A stretch of DNA of 64,000 nt. It comes from Alistipes sp. GTDB taxonomy: Bacteria > Bacteroidota > Bacteroidia > Bacteroidales > Rikenellaceae. The notes below the pieces were generated by a model, which worked only from the letters and a program-made list of their open reading frames with translations, was not told the origin of the DNA and did no database searches. Positions within the stretch are counted from its first letter, which is position 1. Every line of letters starts with the position of its first letter. Below are positions 27,988 to 37,185 of the stretch, in pieces. Both the position numbers and the translations under genes were made by a program. The stretch is from positions 67,448-131,447 of the forward strand of contig JAFXIS010000075.1 in assembly GCA_017532885.1 (NCBI GenBank), read 5' to 3'.

Positions 27988-30861
27988 GTGTATCGTTTTG
28001 CCGACTTGTCGGCAAAGTTACGAAAAAATTTGGAAATTTTGGGCAATTTTAAGATTAAATATATCCTTTCGGTAGCCATTGTGTTACTATTTACGCAATT
28101 CGGATTCGGATTTGCGCCTGTAATGCGTGCCATATCCTCGATAGCACCGCATCAAGACACTATTTTGCAGCAAGCAACCAGCGACTCTACACCTCGCCGC
28201 AATGAACGCGAGGAGCGAGAGCGTCGTCGCAACCGAGAGGAGCGTCGTCGCGCCACACAAGAGCAGCCGCAGAGCGACAGTGTGCAATACCTCACGCCTG
28301 CCGACTCTGCAATGTTGAGCGATATTAAGCAGGATATCCACGATATGATAATTGCCGAATCGGACTCAGCCCGCAGCCAGGGTTCTTCGGCTATCGACAA
28401 ACCTATTTCGGGAAAGGCGGTGGATTCGCTCTATTACGATTTACGCACAAAGAGGGTTTATCTGTACAATCAGGGCGATGTAACATACGGCAACTTCAAC
28501 CTTAAGGCGGATTTTATGGATATCGACCTTAATTCGAAGAACATTTACGCCTACGGAAGTGCCGACACGGTAAACGGCGAACCTAAGATAAATCGCCCCA
28601 CATTTACCGAGGGAGGAAGTGTCCTTAATATGGATACAATCACCTATAACATCACCTCGCAGAAGGCGAAGATTGACGGTATTGCCACACAGCAGGGCGA
28701 TGGTTGGCTGATTGGCGAAAGAGTAAAGAAGATGCCCGACAATACGGTGCATATTGCCGGAGGAATGTACACCACTTGCGACCATACCGACCACCCGCAC
28801 TTCTACTACGATGCCAGCAAAATCAAGGTTATCCCCGGCAAGAAGGCCATCATGGGTCCCGGACACCTTGTCATAGAGGATGTGCATATTCCGTTCCTCG
28901 GTCTGCCCGAGGCATTCTTCCCCATAAACCTCGGACCCAAATCGGGTATTTTGATGCCCTCGTATGGCGAGGAGGCGAAGCGAGGATTTTTCATGCGTGG
29001 TTTAGGTTACTATTTTGTCGTAAGTAACCACATGGATATAACCCTTACAGGAGGATTTTACACCTTAGGCTCTTGGGAGGCTAATGCCGTAGCACGCTAC
29101 ATGAAGCGTTACAAATATACGGGAAACCTCAATTTCAATTACGCCAATGTAAAGTCGGGAAGTAAGGGTGATGCCGACTTCCTATCGGCAAACACATTCC
29201 AATTGCAATGGACACACTCACAGGACCCCAAGGCAAACCCCGGTTCGACATTCTCGGCATCGGTGAACCTTTCGTCGAGTGGTTACAGCAAGTATTCGGC
29301 TACAAACCTTAACGACATGCTCTCGACGCAGACCAACTCTTCAATTTCATACTCGAAGAATTGGGCGGGTACGCCATTCTCATTCTCGATGAATATGGCC
29401 GTATCACAAAACTCGCAGACGCAGGCCATCTCGGCAACGCTGCCGAATGTTTCGTTCAATGTAGCCAAGTTCTTCCCCTTAAAGCGCAAGGTAAAGATGG
29501 GTAAGGACCGTTGGTATGAGAAGATTTCGATGAGTTATTCGGGAAAGATGACCAACTCGATAAATGCCAAGGAGAGTACTCTGTTCGAGCGTGAGACATT
29601 CGACAATATGAAGAACGGTATCCAGCACAACATACCTATCCAGGCTTCGTTTAACGCCTTGAACTATATCAACATCACCCCCTCGATGAATTACACCGAG
29701 CGTTGGTATTTCAAGAAGGTGGAGCAGCAGTGGAACGAGGAGACCAATCAGTTGGAGAAGTTAGACCCGGAATATGGATTCTATCGCCTATATAATTACA
29801 ACGCTGCCGTATCTATGTCTACGACGATTTACGGAACATGGCAGGTTAAGGAGAGATACAAGAGCATGAAGTTGCAGGGCTTGCGACACACCATAACCCC
29901 ATCAATCAGTTTCTCGTATGCGCCCGACTTCAGCCGTCAGAAATACGGATTCTACAAGACCGTACAGTCGGATTCGACGGGTCGCACAACGGTTTATTCG
30001 CCATTTACCGACAACGCCTACGGCGTACCTTCGTCGGGAAAGAATATGTCGCTCAACTTCTCGCTTTCACAGAGTTTGGAGGCTAAGGTCGCAAGCAAGC
30101 GCGACACTTCGGGATTGAAGAAACTAAAACTTATCGACCAATTGAGCATCAGCGGCTCATATAACTTCCTTGCCGACTCTATGCGTTTGTCGCCACTCTC
30201 GATTTCGTTGCGTACAACTATCTCCAGCAACTTCGGAATTAACCTGCGTGCCACTTTGGACCCATACGAGGTTACGCCTGAGGGTAAGCGCTACAACAAA
30301 CTCACATGGAGTCGCGGAAATTTAGGTCGTATTACAAACACCGGCTGGAGCTTCGGTTATACTTTCAAATCGCGCAACTCGTCACAGCCGGCTATAAACG
30401 ACATCAACAGCATACCTCCGGAGTATATGAATCCATACTACGACCCTTATGGTACGATGGACCCCACACTGCGAAGGCAATACATGTCGCAAATGTATTA
30501 CGACTTCTCACTGCCATGGAACTTTGGATTCAACTACAACATTAACTACTCGGTGAGCTATGTAAACAATGGCACCACGGGAGTCAAGCGCAACATTACG
30601 CAGACCTTGGGATTCAATGGCAGTATCACATTCTCAGAGAAGATGTCGGCGACACTAACGGGAGGTTTCGATATCACAAAGAAGAAGCTGACCACATCGG
30701 CAGTCACTATCACGCGTGACCTGCATTGCTGGCAGATGTCCTTCTCATGGATACCATTCGGGCACTATAAGAGCTGGAGCTTCCATATCGGAGTTAAAGC
30801 GGCATCACTGCAAGACTTGAAGTACGAGAAGAGCCAATCTATGTATGATAACTTCTATTAA
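27988..30861 (+). CDS. lptD: LptD-like outer-membrane LPS assembly protein (Bacteroidota type)
   Basis: LptD inserts LPS in the outer leaflet of the outer membrane. This protein of up to 957 residues has an N-terminal hydrophobic segment (YILSVAIVLLFTQFGFGFA). A charged low-complexity stretch rich in Arg and Glu follows (about 70-95). The OstA-like jellyroll comes next (about 125-300; KADFMDIDLNSKNIYAYG). The rest is a large beta-barrel rich in Tyr, Asn and Ser with alternating strands. It fits the PF19838-type LptD of Bacteroidota. The start is uncertain: GTG at 27988 is the longest option, and TTG codons about 15-18 codons later would shorten the signal. No LptE is adjacent. Confidence 0.8.
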   Translation: MYRFADLSAKLRKNLEILGNFKIKYILSVAIVLLFTQFGFGFAPVMRAISSIAPHQDTILQQATSDSTPRRNEREERERRRNREERRRATQEQPQSDSVQYLTPADSAMLSDIKQDIHDMIIAESDSARSQGSSAIDKPISGKAVDSLYYDLRTKRVYLYNQGDVTYGNFNLKADFMDIDLNSKNIYAYGSADTVNGEPKINRPTFTEGGSVLNMDTITYNITSQKAKIDGIATQQGDGWLIGERVKKMPDNTVHIAGGMYTTCDHTDHPHFYYDASKIKVIPGKKAIMGPGHLVIEDVHIPFLGLPEAFFPINLGPKSGILMPSYGEEAKRGFFMRGLGYYFVVSNHMDITLTGGFYTLGSWEANAVARYMKRYKYTGNLNFNYANVKSGSKGDADFLSANTFQLQWTHSQDPKANPGSTFSASVNLSSSGYSKYSATNLNDMLSTQTNSSISYSKNWAGTPFSFSMNMAVSQNSQTQAISATLPNVSFNVAKFFPLKRKVKMGKDRWYEKISMSYSGKMTNSINAKESTLFERETFDNMKNGIQHNIPIQASFNALNYINITPSMNYTERWYFKKVEQQWNEETNQLEKLDPEYGFYRLYNYNAAVSMSTTIYGTWQVKERYKSMKLQGLRHTITPSISFSYAPDFSRQKYGFYKTVQSDSTGRTTVYSPFTDNAYGVPSSGKNMSLNFSLSQSLEAKVASKRDTSGLKKLKLIDQLSISGSYNFLADSMRLSPLSISLRTTISSNFGINLRATLDPYEVTPEGKRYNKLTWSRGNLGRITNTGWSFGYTFKSRNSSQPAINDINSIPPEYMNPYYDPYGTMDPTLRRQYMSQMYYDFSLPWNFGFNYNINYSVSYVNNGTTGVKRNITQTLGFNGSITFSEKMSATLTGGFDITKKKLTTSAVTITRDLHCWQMSFSWIPFGHYKSWSFHIGVKAASLQDLKYEKSQSMYDNFY

Positions 30862-30872
30862 ACCTGCATAGA

Positions 30873-31772
30873 ATGAAAAAAATTGTATCTCTCATTTTGG
30901 GCATTGCAATAATATTTTTGCTTGCCACACCCGCCACAGCTCAAAAGCACGATGACGGCACGCTTCGCATTTTGGCTATTGGCAACAGTTTTTCGGACGA
31001 TGGTATGGAGCATCTACCTGCCCTGCTGGAGAATTTGGGCGTAAAAAATGTCGAGTTGGCTCGCCTCTATGTGGGAGGTTGCACACTGCAGCAGCATGTC
31101 GGGTTCCACGACCGCAAAGAGTCCTCATATATCTTCTACCACTCGAAAGCGGGTGAGAATCGTTGGACACAGCAACATCCCGTAAGCATGCAGCATGCTT
31201 TGGCTATGGGCAAGTGGGATATTATCACGCTGCAACAAGCATCCGGCGTATCGGGCATCTACGACAGCTACACCCCATACCTCGGTAAACTTATTGAAAT
31301 TGTCAAGGCCGCCCAACCTCAAGCCGAGGTGGTATGGCATATGACTTGGGCATATTCGGCCAACTCACAGCATGGCGAATTCCCGAATTATGACCGCGAC
31401 CAGCAGAAGATGTTCTGCGCAATACATCAATGCGTGCATAATCTGCAAAAAGATTTTAAGATTAAGCGCGTAATACCTTCAGGTACGGCTATTCAGTCGT
31501 TGCGTTTATCAGAGATAAACAATGCTCCCATGGACTTCACTCGCGATGGCTACCATATGGATTATGGCGCAGGTCGCTATGCTGCGGCATGTGTATGGTA
31601 TGAAACACTTATTAAGCCCTATACCCGCATCTCGATGATGGGAAACACCCTGCGCCCGCAAGTAGGTTGGGCGGTAACCGACCAAATGGCTCCATACATT
31701 CAAAAGGCTGCGAAGCGCGCCGTAAAATCGCCCTTCAAGGCTCGCGAGATAAAGGTTAAGAGGCAGAAATAA
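30873..31772 (+). CDS. DUF4886 domain-containing secreted protein
   Basis: This 299-residue exported protein has a signal peptide (MKKIVSLILGIAIIFLLATPATAQ). Its SGNH-like DUF4886 domain has LAIGNSFSDDGMEHLP (Ser of a GxSxS type block), YVGGCTLQQH and TRDGYHMDYGAGRYAAA, where the Asp and His of block V would fall. The family is common in gut Bacteroidota near glycan-processing genes, but no activity is established to my knowledge. A hydrolase acting on an acylated substrate is the structural guess. It follows the LptD-like gene after 11 bases. Confidence 0.87.
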   Translation: MKKIVSLILGIAIIFLLATPATAQKHDDGTLRILAIGNSFSDDGMEHLPALLENLGVKNVELARLYVGGCTLQQHVGFHDRKESSYIFYHSKAGENRWTQQHPVSMQHALAMGKWDIITLQQASGVSGIYDSYTPYLGKLIEIVKAAQPQAEVVWHMTWAYSANSQHGEFPNYDRDQQKMFCAIHQCVHNLQKDFKIKRVIPSGTAIQSLRLSEINNAPMDFTRDGYHMDYGAGRYAAACVWYETLIKPYTRISMMGNTLRPQVGWAVTDQMAPYIQKAAKRAVKSPFKAREIKVKRQK

Positions 31773-31822
31773 TCATTTTTGAAGGCAATCAGTTTTAAGG
31801 AAAATCAGCAGAACGGATTATC

Positions 31823-33706
31823 ATGGCAAGTTTTCTTCAGGTCGAGAACATAAGCAAATCCTACGGCGACAAGGTGCTGTTTGAGCGCATCTCGTTCAAC
31901 ATTAACGAGGGCGACAAAATAGCACTCATAGCACCCAATGGCACAGGAAAGAGTTCGTTGCTGAAGATTTTAGCCGGCATAGACACTTCGGACCGTGGAG
32001 GCGAGGTGAAGTTTATGAAGGATATCAAGGTTGCGTTCTTGGACCAGATGACAGCCTTCAACCCCGCAAATACACTCTTCGACGAGGTATATTCTCGCCT
32101 TGGCGACACCTACACCACTATCCGACAATACGAAGATGCCATTGCTTCGGGCGATGAGGCTTCTATTTCGCGTGCCATGGCAGCTATGGACGCTGCTGAT
32201 GGTTGGAGTGCCGAGCAGCGCATCAAGCAGGTGCTATCGTCGCTCAAACTCACCAATCTCCGCCAAAAGATGGGAGAATTGTCGGGAGGTGAAGCCAAAC
32301 GCGCCGCCATAGCCCTAATGATACTTCAGGAGGCAGATTTTCTCGTAATGGACGAGCCCACGAACCACCTCGATATAGATGTTATCGAGTATTTGGAGGG
32401 TTATCTTCAGAAGTCGCGCTGCACACTGCTTATGGTTACGCACGATCGTTACTTCTTGGACCGCATCTGCAACACTATATTCGAACTTGACCGCGGAGAG
32501 CTGTTCACATACCGAGGCAACTACTCCGAGTTCCTTGCCAAGCGCGAGGAGCGATACACCAATATGCAGGCAAATATTGACAAGGCGCGCAACCTTCTGC
32601 GCCGCGAGTTGGAGTGGATACGCTCCACGCCGCAAGCCCGCACAGGCAAGGCCCGCTATCGAATAAATGCCTTCTACGACCTAAAGGATAAGGCAGCCGT
32701 ATCGCTCGCACGCAAGGATATCGCCATAGATGTTGCAACATCGCGTTTGGGAGGTAAGATTATCGATTGCGAGGATGTAACATTGCGCTTTGGAGAGAGA
32801 GTAATGTTAGATAATTTTTCGTATAAGTTCTCACGCTTCGAGCGCGTAGGTATTGTAGGTCGCAATGGCGCCGGCAAGAGTACATTTTTGAATCTGCTTA
32901 CCGGAGTATTACAACCCGACGCCGGTAAAATCGAGCGCGGAGAGACGCTGCGCATAGGCTACTATCATCAGCAGGGACTTAACTTCAAACCCGGGCAGCG
33001 GGTTATCGACATCGTACGCGACATTGCCGAAACGGTCGAAGCGGCCGACGGACACCATGTATCGGTTACATCGATGCTTAATCGTTTCCTCTTCCCGCCC
33101 GAAAGCCACTCAAAGCATATCGAGATATTAAGCGGAGGAGAGCAACGCCGCCTTTACCTGCTTACGGTGCTGATGCGCAACCCCAACTTCCTGATTTTAG
33201 ATGAGCCGACCAACGACCTTGATATCATTACGCTCAACATCTTGGAGGAGTACCTGATGCAGTTCAAGGGTTGTCTCATAATCGTATCTCACGACCGTTG
33301 CTTCTTGGATAAAACGGTGGACCACCTATTTATATTCAATGGCGAGGGCGAAATAAAGGATTTCGTGGGACAATATAGCGAGTACCGAGAATATATGCGC
33401 GAGCAGGAGGCTCAACGCGCCGAAAGCGCTAAACTCGCAGCCGAGAAGAGTGCAAAGAGCGTAAAAAGCACCCCCGCGCACAGCTCGGCACCTCGTCGCA
33501 AACTCTCCTACAAGGAGCAGCGAGAGTTGGAGCAGTTGGAGTTGGAAATACCCCAACTTGAAGAGGAGAAGCACTCTTTGGAGCAGCAACTCTCTTCGGG
33601 CGAATTATCCCACGACCAACTTATGAGTGCTTCGGCCCGCATCAGCGAAATAATCTCGACACTCGAAGAGAAAGAGATGCGCTGGCTGGAGTTAAGTGAA
33701 ATATAA
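31823..33706 (+). CDS. ABC-F family ATPase, Uup-like
   Basis: ABC-F proteins bind the ribosome and rescue or regulate translation; they have no membrane domain. The 627-residue protein has two ABC domains. Domain 1: Walker A APNGTGKSSLLK (about residue 38), signature LSGGEAKRAAIA, Walker B FLVMDEPTNHLD. Linker: about 240-300 with TGKARYRINAFYDL. Domain 2: Walker A GRNGAGKSTFLN (about 350), signature LSGGEQRRLYLL, Walker B FLILDEPTNDLD. A C-terminal coiled coil (about 560-625, Glu/Gln-rich) is typical of Uup. It lies 50 bases after the DUF4886 gene. Confidence 0.92.
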   Translation: MASFLQVENISKSYGDKVLFERISFNINEGDKIALIAPNGTGKSSLLKILAGIDTSDRGGEVKFMKDIKVAFLDQMTAFNPANTLFDEVYSRLGDTYTTIRQYEDAIASGDEASISRAMAAMDAADGWSAEQRIKQVLSSLKLTNLRQKMGELSGGEAKRAAIALMILQEADFLVMDEPTNHLDIDVIEYLEGYLQKSRCTLLMVTHDRYFLDRICNTIFELDRGELFTYRGNYSEFLAKREERYTNMQANIDKARNLLRRELEWIRSTPQARTGKARYRINAFYDLKDKAAVSLARKDIAIDVATSRLGGKIIDCEDVTLRFGERVMLDNFSYKFSRFERVGIVGRNGAGKSTFLNLLTGVLQPDAGKIERGETLRIGYYHQQGLNFKPGQRVIDIVRDIAETVEAADGHHVSVTSMLNRFLFPPESHSKHIEILSGGEQRRLYLLTVLMRNPNFLILDEPTNDLDIITLNILEEYLMQFKGCLIIVSHDRCFLDKTVDHLFIFNGEGEIKDFVGQYSEYREYMREQEAQRAESAKLAAEKSAKSVKSTPAHSSAPRRKLSYKEQRELEQLELEIPQLEEEKHSLEQQLSSGELSHDQLMSASARISEIISTLEEKEMRWLELSEI

Positions 33707-33718
33707 ATCATCCGAGCC

Positions 33719-34690
33719 ATGGAGTTTAGAACAATAATACCCATAACGCCCTTTGCCCGCAAAATCGACCATTCACAACAATTGCTTTCGTTGGGTTCGT
33801 GTTTTGCCGACAACATGGCGGCACATCTTGCGGAGGCAAAGTTCCGCATCACGGCATCGCCAACGGGAGTATTGTTCAACCCGGAATCCATAGCCGCCAC
33901 ACTTGAGCGCTTTGCCGAGGGTCGGGCTCCGGAGCTTACAGAGCTGCAATACAGCAACGAGAAGTGGTTTTCGTTTGATTTTCACTCTTCATTCTCACAC
34001 CACGAGATTGCACAAGCACAAGACGCCATGCGCCGAGGCGTTGAGATTGGAGCGGCTGCACTTCGACAAGCCGACACCTTTATTATTACATTCGGCACAG
34101 CGATTGTCTATCGCCTAACAACCGACGGCAGGGTTGTGGCAAATTGCCATAAGCAACCACAGCACCTCTTCCGCCGCGAAATGCTCTCGGTCGAAGAGAT
34201 TGTAGAGCATTACAATGCTCTTTTGAATGGTATACTCTGCGGCAAACAGGTAATATTTACGGTAAGCCCCGTGCGCCATTTAGGCGAGGGTCTGGAGGAG
34301 AATTCGCTGAGCAAAGCAACCCTACGCTTAGCGATAAACGAAATAGTGAACCGAAATGCCAATGCACACTACTTCCCTTCGTTTGAGATTATGAATGACG
34401 ATCTTCGGGATTATCGTTTTTATGCCGAAGATATGACTCATCCATCAAAGATGGCCGTCGATTATATTTGGGAGCGTTTTTCGGAGGCTGCATTTTCACC
34501 TGCGACACGCCAATTGATTGCGCGAATCGGTAAAATCCGAGCCGCAGCGACACATCGTCCGTTCGATGCTCGGAGTGAGGCTCACCGCACATTCTGCCGC
34601 AAGGCGCTGGATGATATAGCTTCGATAGAGGGCATCTGCCATGATATAGATTTTGAGGCTGAAAAAGAGCAGTTCATGGCATATTTATAG
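33719..34690 (+). CDS. GSCFA-family protein
   Basis: This 323-residue protein has the family-naming motif LLSLGSCFADNMAAHL near residue 25. An SGNH-like fold is suggested by TFIITFGTAIVYR, the stretch VSPVRH and the C-terminal AEDMTHPSKMAVDYIW, where catalytic Asp and His would lie. No signal peptide is visible, so it should be cytoplasmic. The family is widespread in Bacteroidota and alphaproteobacteria, with unknown substrate. It lies 12 bases after the ABC-F gene and 42 before the phosphatase-like gene. Confidence 0.9.
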   Translation: MEFRTIIPITPFARKIDHSQQLLSLGSCFADNMAAHLAEAKFRITASPTGVLFNPESIAATLERFAEGRAPELTELQYSNEKWFSFDFHSSFSHHEIAQAQDAMRRGVEIGAAALRQADTFIITFGTAIVYRLTTDGRVVANCHKQPQHLFRREMLSVEEIVEHYNALLNGILCGKQVIFTVSPVRHLGEGLEENSLSKATLRLAINEIVNRNANAHYFPSFEIMNDDLRDYRFYAEDMTHPSKMAVDYIWERFSEAAFSPATRQLIARIGKIRAAATHRPFDARSEAHRTFCRKALDDIASIEGICHDIDFEAEKEQFMAYL

Positions 34691-34732
34691 ATATTTTTAA
34701 GTAATTTTGTGGCAATTTTGCAAAACCAGCAT

Positions 34733-36364
34733 ATGAAGTTTTTAAGATATACACTTGCAATACTCGGCACGATGATTATTTATGCTCACTCGACGGCTAC
34801 GGCGCAACCGCGCTTGGTTGTGAATATCGTTGTGAGTTCGATGCGTGCCGACGATTTAACCAAATATGAAAATAATTTTTCGCAGGGAGGTTTTCGCCGT
34901 CTGATAAACGAAGGAGCATACTTCACAAATGCCTCATACGACTATATGCAGACCTCGACTCCCGTATCGCTCGCAACCCTCTCTACCGGAGCTATGCCAT
35001 CAACACACGGAGTGATTGCCGAGGCGTGGTTTGATTATGTGACCAATAAACGCATCTCGCTCGTTGATGACAGCAAGGAACATAGCCTGAATTTCAGTAG
35101 CGGATCGGGAGATTATTCGCCACGGCAGCTTACCTCGCAGACGCTCTGCGATGCACTTTTGGAGCAGAGCCCCGAGAGTCGCATGGCAACCATAGCCGTA
35201 GAGCCTCTCTCGGCAATCGTCATGGCGGGCCACACAGGTGAGGTGTATTGGATGGAGCGTAACAAGAGTTATTGGACAACATCGTCATACTATACCGAAA
35301 AATTGCCCGAATGGGTCGAGAAATACAACGAGGGCGGAATGAATCAAGCCTACGCCTTAGAGCGCTGGACTACGCTCTTGCCTTACGACAATTACCACAA
35401 CTCGCAAGTGTCGTTCATCGAGGGTCTGCATAGCAAAAACAACAAACGCATTGATTTTATAGGTAAAGCCCCCACGGCGACATCAAAGAAAAAGAGCGAC
35501 ATAAACTCCTACGACCGCATGGCACTCACACCTGCGGGCAATAGTGCGATGTTTGCATTTGCCAAGCAGGTGGCAGCAAAGTGCGAAATGGGCAAGGATG
35601 AGCATACCGATATATTAAATATTGTATTGGATACTCCTCGAAAGATATGCAGCCACTTCGGCCCCGAGTCGGTAGAATATGAAGATATGCTCTACCGTTT
35701 GGACCGCGACTTGGCGGACTTTTTGACATTTATCGTAGCGCAGGTTAAATCGCCCGAGCAGATTGTCGTCATGCTGACTTCGGACCACGGAACGAGCCCT
35801 TCGTATAACTCCCCAAAGGGTGAGAAAGAGCGTTTTAACACCATGCAGGCTGAGGTTATCACCAACGCATTCATAGGTTCACAACATGGCACAGGGCAAT
35901 GGGTTTTGGGGTATATCGACCGAGCTATATACCTAAATCACAACCTGATATACGAAAAAGGGCTATCGGTTGCCGATATACAGCACGATGTTGCGACATT
36001 TGTCATGCAGCTCCGAGGTGTATCACATGCCGTTTCGGCAGAGGCGATGCGCAGCAGTTATTTTGGCAGCGGATATGGCCGCAAGATACAAAATGGTTTC
36101 TATCCTCGTCGTTCGGGCGATGTGATTATAAATCTTATGCCCGGATGGATTGAGGAGCGCACCGCAGTACGCTCGACATCAGGCTCTATGTACCTATACG
36201 ACAGGCATGTACCACTAATTCTCTTTGGCGGCGGCATTACACCGCAACGCGAGGAGCGAGGCGTGGATATGACTACAACTGCGACAACTCTGGCACATAT
36301 CATAGGCATTAATCCTCCTTCGGCAGCCGAGGGCGAAGTATTGAACATTACAAATAAGAGATAA
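34733..36364 (+). CDS. PafA-like alkaline-phosphatase superfamily protein with degenerate metal site
   Basis: The 543-residue exported protein has a signal peptide (MKFLRYTLAILGTMIIYAHS) and the overall pattern of PafA-type phosphatases. It has a start strand, nucleophile region QTSTPVSLATLSTG (Thr76 in the nucleophile position), CSHFGPESVEYED, LTSDHGTSPS (metal Asp-His) and YDRHVPLILFG (metal His). Two metal positions differ. The first-strand Asp of the usual VVDQMR is Ser (VVSSMR, Ser35), and the Asp of the usual DYVGH block is replaced (RKICSH). It may be a monometal enzyme or a non-catalytic binder. I start at 34733 for the signal peptide; eight upstream codons are open from a GTG. Confidence 0.82.
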   Translation: MKFLRYTLAILGTMIIYAHSTATAQPRLVVNIVVSSMRADDLTKYENNFSQGGFRRLINEGAYFTNASYDYMQTSTPVSLATLSTGAMPSTHGVIAEAWFDYVTNKRISLVDDSKEHSLNFSSGSGDYSPRQLTSQTLCDALLEQSPESRMATIAVEPLSAIVMAGHTGEVYWMERNKSYWTTSSYYTEKLPEWVEKYNEGGMNQAYALERWTTLLPYDNYHNSQVSFIEGLHSKNNKRIDFIGKAPTATSKKKSDINSYDRMALTPAGNSAMFAFAKQVAAKCEMGKDEHTDILNIVLDTPRKICSHFGPESVEYEDMLYRLDRDLADFLTFIVAQVKSPEQIVVMLTSDHGTSPSYNSPKGEKERFNTMQAEVITNAFIGSQHGTGQWVLGYIDRAIYLNHNLIYEKGLSVADIQHDVATFVMQLRGVSHAVSAEAMRSSYFGSGYGRKIQNGFYPRRSGDVIINLMPGWIEERTAVRSTSGSMYLYDRHVPLILFGGGITPQREERGVDMTTTATTLAHIIGINPPSAAEGEVLNITNKR

Positions 36365-36374
36365 GCTGATTACA

Positions 36375-36806
36375 ATGAAAGATAGAATTCAAGAGGAGAT
36401 TATTGAGGAGTTTTCGATATTCGACGATTGGTTGGATAAATACGACTACCTCATAGAGTTAAGCGATACCCTGCCGGCAATTGCTGCGGAGCATCGCACC
36501 GAAGATTACATCATCAAGGGATGCCAATCCAGAGTGTGGGTAGATGCTCGCATGGAGGATGGCAAGGTATATTTCTCGGCCGACAGCGACGCAATTATCA
36601 CAAAAGGCATCATTGCTCTTTTGATTCGCGTAATGAGTGGTCGCACACCGCAGGAGTTGCTCGACATGGAGCTATATTTCATCGACGCCATAGGTTTGAG
36701 CGAAAACCTCTCACCCACACGCAGCAACGGTCTTGTGGCGATGATTAAGCAGATGAAAATGTATGCTTTGGCATTTAACACTCCAAAGGCAGCAGATACG
36801 ATATAA
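36375..36806 (+). CDS. sufE: SufE family sulfur acceptor
   Basis: SufE accepts persulfide sulfur from the cysteine desulfurase SufS for Fe-S cluster assembly. The 143-residue protein has the active Cys in IIKGCQSRVWVDA (about residue 51) and the C-terminal GLSENLSPTRSNGL. Length and motif are standard. It lies 10 bases after the phosphatase-like gene and 19 bases before sufT. The SUF core genes are not in the window. Confidence 0.93.
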   Translation: MKDRIQEEIIEEFSIFDDWLDKYDYLIELSDTLPAIAAEHRTEDYIIKGCQSRVWVDARMEDGKVYFSADSDAIITKGIIALLIRVMSGRTPQELLDMELYFIDAIGLSENLSPTRSNGLVAMIKQMKMYALAFNTPKAADTI

Positions 36807-36825
36807 GTCAATAAAAAACGAAAAG

Positions 36826-37146
36826 ATGACTCCGGAAGAGATACTGAAAGTAGAACACGACATAGTTCTTACATTAAAGAATATATATGACCCCGAAATA
36901 CCGGTCAATATCTACGATTTAGGTCTTATCTATGAGATTGAATTCGACCCCGAGCATACGGCAAATATCCGCATGACTCTCACAGCGCCGAATTGTCCTA
37001 TGGCAGACCTTTTGATTGACGATATAAATACGCAAGTAAAGAAAATCCCCGGTGTTGAGCGAGTTAATATTATACTCACATTCGAGCCACCCTGGGACCG
37101 CAGCATGATGTCGGAGGAGGCTCTCTTGGAGTTGAACCTGCTTTAA
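36826..37146 (+). CDS. sufT: SufT-like DUF59/MIP18 protein
   Basis: Proteins of this family help Fe-S cluster maturation or delivery. The 106-residue protein has VLTLKNIYDPEIPVNIYDLG (the DPE block), LTAPNCPMADLL with the conserved Cys, and EPPWDRSMMSEEAL near the end. I start at the ATG at 36826 (MTPEEIL), after the sufE stop; the frame is open further up but overlaps sufE. Its coupling with sufE supports a shared Fe-S role. Confidence 0.9.
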   Translation: MTPEEILKVEHDIVLTLKNIYDPEIPVNIYDLGLIYEIEFDPEHTANIRMTLTAPNCPMADLLIDDINTQVKKIPGVERVNIILTFEPPWDRSMMSEEALLELNLL

Positions 37147-37185
37147 CCGCCCGCCCCAAAAAAAAGCATTTATCCGCCCCAAACG

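Noticed and set aside
36763..36825. Upstream-extended start of sufT
   Set aside because: It would overlap the sufE end with a non-conserved sequence; the ATG at 36826 fits the family length.
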